In this document: positions 53,404 to 61,512 of the stretch, piece by piece | How positions within the stretch are numbered: the stretch's first letter is position 1 | Layout: each line of letters starts with the position of its first letter | Notes under the pieces: model-generated | Seen by the model: the letters and a program-made list of their open reading frames with translations, nothing else | What the model was told of the DNA's origin: nothing | The model's database searches: none | Made by a program: the position numbers and the translations under genes | NCBI GenBank assembly: GCA_009784975.1 | Contig: WQXG01000001.1 | Span: 1 to 64,000, forward strand | DNA from: Treponema sp. | Lineage (GTDB): Bacteria; Spirochaetota; Spirochaetia; Treponematales; Breznakiellaceae | DNA length: 64,000 nt | Direction: 5' to 3'

Positions 53404-54048
53404 ATGGATAAGTTTTTAAAATTAGCGCAGGAAATTAAAAGTTTTACTTCTGTAAAAAGAAGCTCAAATGAATATAACAAATTTGTTACAAATATTTTCC
53501 GGCAGGTTTTAAACAGGGATCTTTTTGATCCTGTCTGGGAATTGCTTGAATATCTGGAAAAAGAAACAGATTTTTTTATTGCTCCGGCATCAACAAAATA
53601 TCATAGCAGCGAAGAAAACGGCCTTATTCGCCATTCGCTTTTGGTAACCGCAAACGGAATAAATCTGGCTCCTGCCATGCTTGGCGGCGATGTTGATATG
53701 TATTATCTGATAGTTTCCTGCCTGTTTCACGATTTTTGCAAAGTAAATATGTACGAAATTAAATTAAGAAATGCAAAAAATGAGGAAAGCGGGGTTTGGG
53801 AAAAAGTACCGTTTTATAAAGTAAGGGATGATTATCTGTCTTACGGACACGGCATTGAATCAATACTGCGTCTTAATAAATATATTGCAATTCCGGAGCC
53901 ATGGAACCACGCCATACGCTGGCACATGGGCGCTTACGATATGAGTCAGATGGATAAGCATTCCCATGAAAAAGCCCTGGTCGCATACAGGGAAGTATTA
54001 TTTTTACACACAGCCGATATGTTAGCCGGATTTGCCGACGAGACTTAA
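53404..54048 (+). CDS. HD-domain phosphohydrolase-like protein
   Basis: A 214-aa protein. Histidines in 'TKYHSS', 'GLIRHSLLV', the HD pair in 'SCLFHDFCKVNM' and 'GHGIESI' / 'AIRWHMGAYD' fit an HD-type metal site, as in hydrolases acting on nucleotides or nucleic acids. The substrate is unknown. GGAGGC before ATG; nine bases after gltX, so probably co-transcribed. Its 3' end overlaps the convergent gene by 4 bp. Confidence 0.8.
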   Translation: MDKFLKLAQEIKSFTSVKRSSNEYNKFVTNIFRQVLNRDLFDPVWELLEYLEKETDFFIAPASTKYHSSEENGLIRHSLLVTANGINLAPAMLGGDVDMYYLIVSCLFHDFCKVNMYEIKLRNAKNEESGVWEKVPFYKVRDDYLSYGHGIESILRLNKYIAIPEPWNHAIRWHMGAYDMSQMDKHSHEKALVAYREVLFLHTADMLAGFADET

Positions 54049-54821
54049 TGGAAACTTGCGAATATTTTCTGCATTGTGCCGTCTGCGAATAATTCATCCA
54101 GCGCATTGTTCAGCGCGTCTGTAAGTGCATCGTTTCCTTTTTTCAGCGCGATGCCGATATATTCATCTGCCTGGCCCTGCCAGATAACTTCAAAATAAGA
54201 GTTTTCTTTTTCTGCATAATTAAAAGCTACGATGTTATCAACCGCAATTAAGTCCGCACGTCCAAGCAGAAGATCGTCAAAACAATTTAATATTTTGTCA
54301 TAGGCAAATGATGTAAAATTGATACCCTGTTCTTTTAATCTTTCTGTAAAATACTGCGCGGTTGTATCTCCCTGAAAAGCCACCCGGTATCCCGCTATAT
54401 CCTGCAGATTTTCTATTTTTAAAGAGGAGCTTTTTAAAGCAACGATGGTCATGGAACTGCTGATGTATGGCTTTGTAAAATTATATCTTTTTTCACGTTC
54501 AGGCAGAATAGTAATATTGACGGCAACATCGTATCTGTTTGCATCCAGCCCCGCAAGGATACCTTCCCATGCTGTATCAATAAAATTAACCTTAAGCCCG
54601 AGTTTTTGCGCAAGCGCTTTTATCATTTCGATGTTATACCCGATTGGAGTTACTCCGTCTGTATCATAATACTCCATTGGAGGGTAGCCGATTTCAACGC
54701 CGATAGACAGTGTGTCTTTTATAATTGTTAAGCCTTCACTTTTTTGTTTTGCGCGCGGTTCGCAACCGAAGGAGAGCAAAGTTAACAGGATGATAACTAC
54801 AGCGGCGAGGATGTTTTTCAT
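54045..54821 (-). CDS. Amino-acid-type ABC substrate-binding lipoprotein
   Basis: A 258-aa SBP_bac_3 protein. Lipobox 'LLSFGCEPR'; 'LSIGVEIGYPPMEYYD' and 'GYNIEMIKALAQKLGLKVNFIDTAWEGILAGLDANRYDV' are the classic polar amino-acid-binding signature. No permease or ATPase nearby. Three bases separate it from the ATPase gene upstream, so the two may share a transcript by chance. Confidence 0.9.
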   Translation of the reverse strand: MKNILAAVVIILLTLLSFGCEPRAKQKSEGLTIIKDTLSIGVEIGYPPMEYYDTDGVTPIGYNIEMIKALAQKLGLKVNFIDTAWEGILAGLDANRYDVAVNITILPEREKRYNFTKPYISSSMTIVALKSSSLKIENLQDIAGYRVAFQGDTTAQYFTERLKEQGINFTSFAYDKILNCFDDLLLGRADLIAVDNIVAFNYAEKENSYFEVIWQGQADEYIGIALKKGNDALTDALNNALDELFADGTMQKIFASFH

Positions 54822-54824
54822 GGT

Positions 54825-56060
54825 TTATGCCCACAATGCCGCTGTGGGAACAGCAAGCATATTTTCTGCGAATTGAATTGTTCTGTCTCCTGAGTATAAA
54901 ACAATTCCCGTAAATAGTTTTTGATTTTTAAGTATATTTTCTATAAACCATTCCTGCGGGGCAAAATCACTTTTAGACACATTATGCCCGGCTTTCACTT
55001 CTATACCAAGTATCGCCCCGTCTTCGCGTTCGATAATAAAATCAATTTCTTTATCTGTTCTGTCACGATACTGATAAAGCGTATATTGATTGTCAAGATC
55101 GACAAGAGTCGCCAATTCCTGAAAAACAAATGTTTCTATCAATTTACCGGATCGATCCTGATTCATAAAAACCTCTTTAGGATTCCAGCCAAGCACAGAT
55201 GTCATAATCCCGGTATCTGCTGCATAGAACTTTGCTCTTTTTCCAACACGTTCATAATCTGTTTTTAGCCAGGGAGATACTTTTTCAAACATAAACATTG
55301 AAACAAGCGTGTTGATATAACTATCAAGCGTTATTTTATTTATGGACATAGCCGTTGTTATTTTTGAAACTTCCATAAACTTTGCAGACCATGAAGCCAA
55401 AATACCGATTAAATCCTGCAAATCATCTTTTCTGCGGATATTGGAAATATCTTTTAAATCACGTTCAACTATCGCCTGCAAATAATCTTTATGCCAGTCT
55501 TTTCTGTGCCGTATAGTTTTAAGCGCAACTGCTTCGGGATAACCGCCGCGAAAAGCAAGGTCGATAATGGCTTCCTTATTGTATCCTGTTATCCTGTCCG
55601 GAAAATCCCGATTAAACGCACGAGTCAAAAAAACAGGCTTTTTATGGAGCGTTTCCCCGACAGTTAACTGGTGCAAACGCATATATTTAACCCGCCCTGC
55701 AAGGCTGTCTGAAATAGCCGGTAGGGTAAGAATATTGGCGGAACCTGTAAGCAAAAACTGTCCCGCCCTGTTATTTTTATCAACAACCAGTTTTATTTCC
55801 GGAATGAGTTTAGGCGCTTTCTGGATTTCATCAATAACCATTGTACCGGCTTTATTTCTGACAAATCCATTAGGATCCTGCAATGCAAAATCCAATATAT
55901 CAGTTTCATCCAGAGATCGATAATCGTCCGTCTTGGAAATAACCTGCTGCAAAAGCGTAGTTTTACCTGTCTGCCTGGCACCGGAAACAACCACAATACG
56001 CCGCAATTTCAGCGCTTCCTTAACACACCCAGCCTGCCATCTTTTATATTCATCAGCCAT
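54825..56060 (-). CDS. AAA-type ATPase with DUF4143 domain
   Basis: A 411-aa protein. Walker A 'SGARQTGKTTLLQQVI', Walker B 'GTMVIDEIQKAP', sensor 'FLLTGSANILTLP', then the C-terminal DUF4143 nuclease-like region ('DKEIDFIIEREDGAILGIEVKAG', with D..E..K residues). ATG 56060 is preferred over the TTG at 56078. These genes are common in mobile or accessory DNA and their role is unknown. A TATACT box ends six bases upstream of ATG, and three more copies lie at 23-bp intervals. Confidence 0.87.
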   Translation of the reverse strand: MADEYKRWQAGCVKEALKLRRIVVVSGARQTGKTTLLQQVISKTDDYRSLDETDILDFALQDPNGFVRNKAGTMVIDEIQKAPKLIPEIKLVVDKNNRAGQFLLTGSANILTLPAISDSLAGRVKYMRLHQLTVGETLHKKPVFLTRAFNRDFPDRITGYNKEAIIDLAFRGGYPEAVALKTIRHRKDWHKDYLQAIVERDLKDISNIRRKDDLQDLIGILASWSAKFMEVSKITTAMSINKITLDSYINTLVSMFMFEKVSPWLKTDYERVGKRAKFYAADTGIMTSVLGWNPKEVFMNQDRSGKLIETFVFQELATLVDLDNQYTLYQYRDRTDKEIDFIIEREDGAILGIEVKAGHNVSKSDFAPQEWFIENILKNQKLFTGIVLYSGDRTIQFAENMLAVPTAALWA

Positions 56061-56066
56061 GCAATA

Positions 56067-56141
56067 AGTATAATACAAGTCCTGCGAAAAGTATAGTAGA
56101 GGGCTTGCGAAAAGTATAGTAGAAGGGGTGCGAAAAGTATA
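56067..56141 (-). promoter_or_regulatory. Four TATACT boxes at exact 23-bp spacing upstream of the ATPase
   Basis: On the minus strand TATACT occurs at 56067-56072, 56090-56095, 56113-56118 and 56136-56141. The three distal copies share ACTATACTTTTCGCA; the proximal one is ATTATACTTATTGCATG and ends in the start codon. The -10 to -35 distance is also 23 bp, so each box sits at the -35 position of the next. Confidence 0.7.
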
Positions 56142-56162
56142 GTTGGGGAGGGGGATTTTGAG

Positions 56163-56477
56163 TTAAAAATCCTTTAGCTGGTTTAAAACGGTTAAAACGG
56201 CTTTCATATTTTCATTGGCATATTGTTTTAAAACGTCTTTTTCCTTGATAGTTAAAAGCGCATCTGGCTTTAAAAGCTCATAGGGTTCTATATTCAATGC
56301 GGCAGCAAGCTTTACAAGGGTATCCGGGGAAACCCATGCCTTACAGCGTTCAATATCGCTTAAGAAATTTGTCGAAATTTCCAGTTTTTCGGCTAGAGCC
56401 ATCTGGGACAGGTTATCCCGAAGCCGGCAACGTTTGATATTGCTGCTCAAAATACCCCTTAATTCTTGTTCTTTCAT
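56163..56477 (-). CDS. XRE-family transcriptional regulator
   Basis: A 104-aa protein. Helix-turn-helix at ~10-62 ('IKRCRLRDNLSQMALAEKLEISTNFLSDIERCKAWVSPDTLVKLAAAL') and a C-terminal helix. Divergent from the transglutaminase-like gene. A TCGGTA-T-TACCGA palindrome and a TACCGA half-site in between suggest autoregulation and control of the neighbour. Related in type, not identical, to the regulator at 41848. Confidence 0.88.
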   Translation of the reverse strand: MKEQELRGILSSNIKRCRLRDNLSQMALAEKLEISTNFLSDIERCKAWVSPDTLVKLAAALNIEPYELLKPDALLTIKEKDVLKQYANENMKAVLTVLNQLKDF

Positions 56478-56504
56478 GTAAATATCTCTATAAATTCAGT
56501 CTTA

Positions 56505-56575
56505 TACCGAATAATTATGTTAATAGCTTGACTGTTTTTCAAACAAGTGATAGCATGAAATATCGGTATTACCGA
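56505..56575. promoter_or_regulatory. Divergent promoters and XRE operator candidate
   Basis: Minus strand: TTGAAA (56537-56542), 17 bp, CATAAT (56514-56519) for the XRE gene. Plus strand: TTGACT (56528-56533), 17 bp, TAGCAT (56551-56556) for the transglutaminase-like gene, with a further TATAAT at 56600-56605. TCGGTATTACCGA (56563-56575) is a perfect palindrome; TACCGA recurs at 56505-56510 next to the XRE -10 box. Confidence 0.55.
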
Positions 56576-56640
56576 AATTATAAAGACGTTTTTATGGTGT
56601 ATAATGGAAATATAAGCAGAATTTGTTAAAGGAGAAAGCT

Positions 56641-58311
56641 ATGAAAAAAAATCTAATAATTTTTGTATTTTTTATTGTTATGATAAATAATGCATATTCT
56701 CAGGATTCTGATGCAATAAACAGAGCCATAAGCGAAGGAGATATCGAAACTTTATATAACTTTGTTAACAATCCGGATGGTAAAGATCAAAGATTGTTAA
56801 CCAGCGTAAATCAGGCAATTAGAAGATACACAACAAACGATTCTGCGACTGTAAGATATCGAACGAATAGAATGGATTCCAGGGTTAGAAATGTTGGAAA
56901 TGAACTAATGGAAAATGTTTTTAAGGATCCTGAAAGATATTTGCCAGATGTTGTAACAAGATTAACGACAGGTATCAGCGATCAATTTCAAAGGGCAAAA
57001 ACAATCAATGATTGGATATGTGACAATATAGCTTATGATGTAGATACGGCTTTTAATAGGGCAAACAGGAGGCAGGATTATGTTTCCGTTTTGAGGATAA
57101 AAAGAGCTGTATGTTCCGGATATACAAATTTATTTAATCAAATGTGCAGGTTAGCGTCAATTGAATCAATCGGAATAAGCGGCTTCTCGAAAGGGTTAGG
57201 ATATACCGGTAGTATAGGGTCTCGTCCTGATCATGATTGGAATGCTGTAAAGATAAACAACAAATGGTATTTAATAGATGTTACCTGGAATGCCGGTCAT
57301 GTAGATCAAAGAACATTTATAAAAAAATATTCAACAGATTATTTGTTTTTAGACTCAAGAGCGTTTTTATATTCTCATTTACCGCTTAATAATAAGCATC
57401 AATTTTTTGCTCCAATAATTACTAAAGAGCAATTTACGGAAGAACCTTATATTTCCGGCGCTTTCTTTAGATATCAGCTTGGACTTAAAAACGAATTTCC
57501 TAAATATAATAATTCTGTTAATGAAGGCGGTTTTATTGTTGAGTTAATAAGTAACAATAACAATGTACAATTAAACAGTACATTAAGAACACCGCAGCAA
57601 CAAAACATTGATGGAGCCACATGGCAAGGAAAAACCGGAAATACAGTTTCTTTTATTTTTGATGTTCCGGATAATCGGGCATATAAAGGTTTTATATTTG
57701 CCAGGTTAAATAATGAAAGGAGAATACAGGACAGAATTGCAACAAGTTTATATGAGCAGAGAATTATTCCTTTATTGGAAGGATTATTGCAAAGCAGAAG
57801 AATCACAGAAAGAGAAAAAGAATTGTTTATTAATTCATACTTTAAAGTTCAAGAAAACGGAAATTACTACTTTATTGAAGATCAATTTGATACAGCAAGG
57901 AATAATGCCGTAATTAAGATACACCCGCTTGTTGAATTGTCTCTTGAAATGTTAGAGCCTGTTCTGGATTTTAATTTAAGGACATCTGCCGGTTATTCAG
58001 GTTTTAGAACCAATTATATTAGAAGATTTCCAGATACATATACGACTTTTCAGGGAGTATCTAATACCAACCTAATTTCACCAATTAATGGGGTTTTAAA
58101 ATCAGGTGCTGTAGAAAAATTCCTTATTGAATCCAGAGATTTTCAGAGATTTGCAATTATAATTGACGGACAATTCACTTTTTTTGAAAGAAATAATAGC
58201 GGAGTGTTTGAATTAGAATTTGAGATTCCTTCCGGGATAAATGAATTACAAATATTTGGGACAAGAAATAATAGAAATTATGAAGGTCTTTTAAAATATA
58301 ATGTAGAATAA
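56641..58311 (+). CDS. Secreted transglutaminase-like (cysteine protease fold) protein
   Basis: A 556-aa protein with signal peptide 'NLIIFVFFIVMINNAYSQ'. The transglutaminase-like core is at ~110-220: 'RAVCSGYTNLFNQMC' (Cys), 'RPDHDWNAVKIN' (His) and 'WYLIDVTWNAG' (Asp), a complete catalytic triad. The remaining ~340 residues are of unknown fold. ATG 56641 follows AAAGGAG; the track start 56623 adds six residues. Probably processes peptides or cell-wall material in the periplasm. Possibly controlled by the divergent XRE regulator. Confidence 0.83.
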   Translation: MKKNLIIFVFFIVMINNAYSQDSDAINRAISEGDIETLYNFVNNPDGKDQRLLTSVNQAIRRYTTNDSATVRYRTNRMDSRVRNVGNELMENVFKDPERYLPDVVTRLTTGISDQFQRAKTINDWICDNIAYDVDTAFNRANRRQDYVSVLRIKRAVCSGYTNLFNQMCRLASIESIGISGFSKGLGYTGSIGSRPDHDWNAVKINNKWYLIDVTWNAGHVDQRTFIKKYSTDYLFLDSRAFLYSHLPLNNKHQFFAPIITKEQFTEEPYISGAFFRYQLGLKNEFPKYNNSVNEGGFIVELISNNNNVQLNSTLRTPQQQNIDGATWQGKTGNTVSFIFDVPDNRAYKGFIFARLNNERRIQDRIATSLYEQRIIPLLEGLLQSRRITEREKELFINSYFKVQENGNYYFIEDQFDTARNNAVIKIHPLVELSLEMLEPVLDFNLRTSAGYSGFRTNYIRRFPDTYTTFQGVSNTNLISPINGVLKSGAVEKFLIESRDFQRFAIIIDGQFTFFERNNSGVFELEFEIPSGINELQIFGTRNNRNYEGLLKYNVE

Positions 58312-58439
58312 ATACTTTCGGGCGATTGCCGCTATTTCTGGGAATACTCTCGCAGAGCAGTGGTGCGATATCTTACATTAAAACCAGAAATCTTCGAGCC
58401 ACATCAAATATTTCTTGGGAAAAAATAAAAAAAATCAAA

Positions 58440-58575
58440 CAATCCCTCCGCGCCCTCCGCGTCTCTGCGCCCCCGCGAGAACCTCTCCCACTTTCCCCCC
58501 GTTCGTGCCCGTTCGTGTGGTTCGTGGTAGAATCTCTTCCCTCTTCCCCTGTGCGTTCTGGTGGCAGAAACCTAT
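58440..58575. repeat. CGCAGAG/TTCGTG composite dispersed repeat
   Basis: CCGCGTCTCTGCGCCCCCGC then CGAGAACCTCTCCCACTTTC then CGTTCGTGCCCGTTCGTGTG and GTTCGTGGTAGAATCTCTTC. The same blocks recur at 59945, 61513 and 62092, and the reverse complement lies in gltX. The ORF 58326-58598 in the track is made of this repeat and is not a gene. Confidence 0.82.
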
Positions 58576-58594
58576 CTGACTTTCAAATAAACTC

Positions 58595-58623
58595 TTGATA
58601 GAATGTAGCTTTTAGGCTACGCT
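58595..58623 (+). promoter_or_regulatory. Relict promoter/operator of a HigB-type toxin gene
   Basis: TTGATA (58595-58600), 17 bp, TACGCT (58618-58623), with an inverted repeat GTAGC-TTTTAG-GCTAC at 58605-58620 between the boxes, a common layout for higBA-type self-repressed operons. Confidence 0.45.
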
Positions 58624-58629
58624 AAAAAT

Positions 58630-58800
58630 ATGTACAGAATTAAAAATACAGACTATTACCAGAATTGGTACGATAATCTCAAAGATACCAGAGCGAAAGC
58701 CAGAATAGACTTGCGCTTAAACTCAGTAAGTAAAGGCACAATGTACAAGACAGCAATAGTGAAAAATTTAATCAGAATCAAACATTATCATTTTCAATGA
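58630..58800 (+). pseudogene. Truncated HigB/RelE-type toxin gene
   Basis: Just below the ORF-track cut-off. ATG opens 56 codons: MYRIKNTDYYQNWYDNLKDT then RAKARIDLRLNSVSKG, which matches the N-terminal third of phage-Gp49-like HigB toxins ('F..W...L.D..AKARI..RI'). After about residue 36 the homology ends; the tail is unrelated and runs antisense into the nucleotidyltransferase gene. No antitoxin gene follows. Read as the remnant of a toxin-antitoxin locus broken by the insertion or rearrangement that brought in the next gene pair. Confidence 0.65.
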
Positions 58801-59509
58801 GCTTTTTCAAAATGTTATTAATATTATCTTTGTTAATAACATTAGGGTAATCAGCTGTAAAATTGTCAAGAATATTTTTTGCATTATTTTCATCATATAC
58901 AATTTGATAAAACATGTTTTCAATATTATTGCATGCCAGAACATTTTCTATAAAAATTACAGAATCTTTGGGCAGATTATTCATACTCCCATATAGATAA
59001 TTTACAGCATTTTCTATATTTTCTTTTTTTAAAGGCTTGTTGTTTTTCTGTTGTTCCCAAAAAATACCAACAATATCTGATAGATCATGTTTATATAAAC
59101 GTCCTGCCATAAGTTTCATTGCAACAAGATATTCAGCATCAACAGTTCTTATTTCTAATATTTTAGATAAAGTTTTATAGTGCCTGGATATTTCCCGTAA
59201 TTTTGGAGAATATAACGGACTTTTTTCAAAATCAGTATTTAACCAGTCATTTGGTAAATTATATCGATCTTTTATTATTTGTATTGCTTCTTTTACAACA
59301 GAAGATGATTTTATAATTGCATCAATATCTCCTGTAGAATTTCTAAAATTATAATTAACCAATACAGATGCACCTCCGATTAAAATAATTTCAGCAGGCA
59401 TTTTTGAACCATTTAACTTTTTAAATACTTTTGAAAATTCTTTTAAATAAAAATCAACATTATCTTTAGTTATTTTACCATTTCTTTCATTAGCAAACAT
59501 TTCTAACAT
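58778..59509 (-). CDS. Nucleotidyltransferase-like protein (DUF6036/AbiEii-like)
   Basis: A 243-aa protein. 'EIILIGGASVLVNYNFRNSTGDIDAIIKS' is a nucleotidyltransferase-type active site (GG..., R-T-x-DID) as in AbiEii and DUF6036 proteins; 'YLVAMKLMAGRLYKHDLSDI' is the conserved second part, also typical of these families. Such enzymes modify tRNA or proteins in toxin-antitoxin or phage-defence settings. It overlaps the upstream partner by 20 bp. Very AT-rich. Confidence 0.82.
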   Translation of the reverse strand: MLEMFANERNGKITKDNVDFYLKEFSKVFKKLNGSKMPAEIILIGGASVLVNYNFRNSTGDIDAIIKSSSVVKEAIQIIKDRYNLPNDWLNTDFEKSPLYSPKLREISRHYKTLSKILEIRTVDAEYLVAMKLMAGRLYKHDLSDIVGIFWEQQKNNKPLKKENIENAVNYLYGSMNNLPKDSVIFIENVLACNNIENMFYQIVYDENNAKNILDNFTADYPNVINKDNINNILKKLIENDNV

Positions 59510-59891
59510 CCGCTTCTATAATATTAAAATGTTTGAATTCCGGTATACATTCTTTTATGCTTCTTTCTTTTGGTTCGTTATTATTCAATGCTAAACACAT
59601 TGCTTTAACGCTTAATGGGAAAACAGGGTTTTCTAACTTATACTTACGAATATAATCATATTCAACACATAAAGGTATATTATTTTCACGGGAAATATAG
59701 TCTAACATAGCTAAAAGATAAAAACATTCATAATACATTTCTTTATTATAATATTTTTTTATGTTATTTTTTTTCAAAACTGATATTAAAAATTTTAAAT
59801 CTCCCATATTTTTTAAGTCATGGCAGATACTACTTTTAAAAATCTCAAAATTTTGAGAAAACGATATTTTGTTTTTTAAAACAGTTTTCAT
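59490..59891 (-). CDS. Conserved partner of the nucleotidyltransferase
   Basis: A 133-aa protein. 'YYNKEMYYECFYLLAMLDYISRENNIPL' and the end 'ECIPEFKHFNIIEADVRNVC' are features I associate with a family usually found just upstream of this nucleotidyltransferase type in Firmicutes and other gut bacteria. No DNA-binding motif is visible. The 20-bp gene overlap and shared promoter point to a two-component module; by analogy it may be the antitoxin (inference). Confidence 0.75.
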   Translation of the reverse strand: MKTVLKNKISFSQNFEIFKSSICHDLKNMGDLKFLISVLKKNNIKKYYNKEMYYECFYLLAMLDYISRENNIPLCVEYDYIRKYKLENPVFPLSVKAMCLALNNNEPKERSIKECIPEFKHFNIIEADVRNVC

Positions 59892-59909
59892 AATTAAATA
59901 CCTTTTTGA

Positions 59910-59939
59910 ATCGTATCATATTAAAAAAGTATCTGTCAA
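59910..59939 (-). promoter_or_regulatory. Promoter of the nucleotidyltransferase pair
   Basis: TTGACA (59934-59939), 18-bp spacer, TACGAT (59910-59915), then AAAAGG ten bases before ATG 59891. The -35 box lies only about five bases from a GC-rich dispersed repeat. Confidence 0.6.
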
Positions 59940-59944
59940 GGATG

Positions 59945-60020
59945 GTACGCCCCCGCGAGAACCTCTCCCACTCTTCCCCCTCGTTCGTGCTCATTCGTGT
60001 TTTGCCAACGAAGTTTCCAG
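59945..60020. repeat. CGAGAAC/TTCGTG composite dispersed repeat
   Basis: CCGCGAGAACCTCTCCCACT then CCCCCTCGTTCGTGCTCATTCGTG. Matches the middle of the 58440 copy. Located between the divergent promoters of the nucleotidyltransferase pair and the collagen-like lipoprotein. Confidence 0.78.
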
Positions 60021-60125
60021 ACGGTTTGCGGTAAAAACTCTTCATTATAGTTGCCCAAAAAAAATTGTTGAAAATTTAGAAAAAGTATAGTAAAATATTG
60101 TATAGAAATAATAAGGAGCGTCTTC

Positions 60126-61454
60126 ATGAAAAAAACAGCTATTTTAATTGGAATTTTATGTATTATTTTTTCTGCCTGCGAAGGTCCTATGGGTTTGGAT
60201 GGAGAGCAAGGTATACAGGGCGAGCAGGGCGAACAAGGACAATCCGGCGCCACTCCCTGGATTTGCATTGACGGCTTCTGGCATATTGGCGGCACTCCCA
60301 ATGAATGCAACGAAAACTGCACCGGCATACCGGCAACACCCGAAACGATAGGACAAAGCCAGTTATCTATAACTGAGCCAACCAGAACAACATATTGCAA
60401 AGATATAGCATTTAACAATGCAGGTTTGATAGTAAATTTTATATTTGGAAACATTCTTATCCCTATCCCTGCTGCAAATTACGTCCTTGTATGGAATGAG
60501 GGATTATTAGCTAACGGCAGCACTGACATTACAGCGGAAACCGGAACTAAAACAATCTATGTCGTTGACTTTGCCGGCAGAATCGCAGAATTTGAAATAA
60601 CTGTATTGGAACATGACTACCCGACAATAATACCAGCAACCTGTACAACAGATAGTGAACCAGGAACTTGTATCAATGAAAGCTGTGGTTTAATGGATCC
60701 TACCCCGGTAGTACCAGCGTTTGAACACGCTTTCTCTCCAACAATACCCGCTACTTGTAATGAAGACAGCATACCAGGTACATGTACCCATGAAGGCTGT
60801 GGTGAGAAAGCGGCGCCGATAGTATTGGCACATCATGATATTATAAACGGAATAATAATTACTCCCCCTGACTTCGCAACGTTAACCGCCGGTGTTGCAT
60901 CTGGAATTTGTTCAATCTGCGGAGTAGATAGAGAGCAGCCATATACAATTCGCGCGATTGGTGATGTAGGTCCCGGCGGCGGTAGAATTTTCTATGTCGC
61001 AGACGGCCTGGACGGCAGGACACACGGCTTTACTGTACAAGGTTATGGAGCCCCCGGTGACACAGGCTATTTTGTTTCTTATACAGCTTACTATCTTGAA
61101 GCCGCGCCTGAAAATTTTGCCGGAGATTATCAATGGTCAACAAGCGAGTATGTAGCTACTTTAAATGGTATTGGCGCAGGGAGAAGAAACACAGCGTTAA
61201 TGAATGCGCCAGCGGCTTCAGTATGCCTGAATTACAATGGAGGAGGTAAGAGCGATTGGTTCCTTCCGAGTATGGAAGAACTTAATGAACTTTATTTAAG
61301 TAAAGATAATGTTGGTATGGGGTCAGAATGGAGAGTTTTCTGGTCTTCGTCGCAGTACATTAGTTATTACGTGTGGAATCAGAATTTCAGCACTGGCGCT
61401 CAGTACTACGACTGGGACGTCGAAGTTAGTGTCCGTGCTGTCCGGGCTTTTTAA
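60126..61454 (+). CDS. Lipoprotein with short collagen-like stretch and DUF1566 domain
   Basis: A 442-aa protein with lipobox 'IIFSACEGP'. Directly after the Cys comes a Gly-x-y stretch ('GPMGLDGEQGIQGEQGEQGQ', then SG). The middle contains a repeated Cys-rich unit ('ATCTTDSEPGTCINESCG' / 'ATCNEDSIPGTCTHEGCG'). The C-terminal ~150 residues are DUF1566/Lcl-C-like ('GGGKSDWFLPSMEELNELY', 'WSSSQY', 'VSVRAVRAF'), related to the FGE/C-type-lectin-like fold. Likely surface-exposed, perhaps an adhesin. AAGGAG upstream; a strong terminator follows. Confidence 0.82.
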   Translation: MKKTAILIGILCIIFSACEGPMGLDGEQGIQGEQGEQGQSGATPWICIDGFWHIGGTPNECNENCTGIPATPETIGQSQLSITEPTRTTYCKDIAFNNAGLIVNFIFGNILIPIPAANYVLVWNEGLLANGSTDITAETGTKTIYVVDFAGRIAEFEITVLEHDYPTIIPATCTTDSEPGTCINESCGLMDPTPVVPAFEHAFSPTIPATCNEDSIPGTCTHEGCGEKAAPIVLAHHDIINGIIITPPDFATLTAGVASGICSICGVDREQPYTIRAIGDVGPGGGRIFYVADGLDGRTHGFTVQGYGAPGDTGYFVSYTAYYLEAAPENFAGDYQWSTSEYVATLNGIGAGRRNTALMNAPAASVCLNYNGGGKSDWFLPSMEELNELYLSKDNVGMGSEWRVFWSSSQYISYYVWNQNFSTGAQYYDWDVEVSVRAVRAF

Positions 61455-61458
61455 CATT

Positions 61459-61490
61459 TTATTTTTACCGCCTTTTGGCGGTAAAAATAA
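61459..61490 (+). terminator. Intrinsic terminator after the collagen-like lipoprotein
   Basis: TTATTTTTACCGCC / GGCGGTAAAAATAA with a TTTT loop: a 14-bp stem with a GC-rich tip and A/T-rich base, five bases after the stop codon. Confidence 0.75.
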
Positions 61491-61512
61491 AAAATATTAG
61501 GGGACGCCTTGG

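Noticed and set aside
56096-56160. A CRISPR leader or phage attachment array in the 23-bp repeats
   Set aside because: Only four units, no spacers of unique sequence, and the last unit contains the ATPase start codon, so a promoter-type array fits better.
58326-58598. 90-aa ORF after the transglutaminase-like gene
   Set aside because: No start signal; most of it is the CGCAGAG/TTCGTG repeat.
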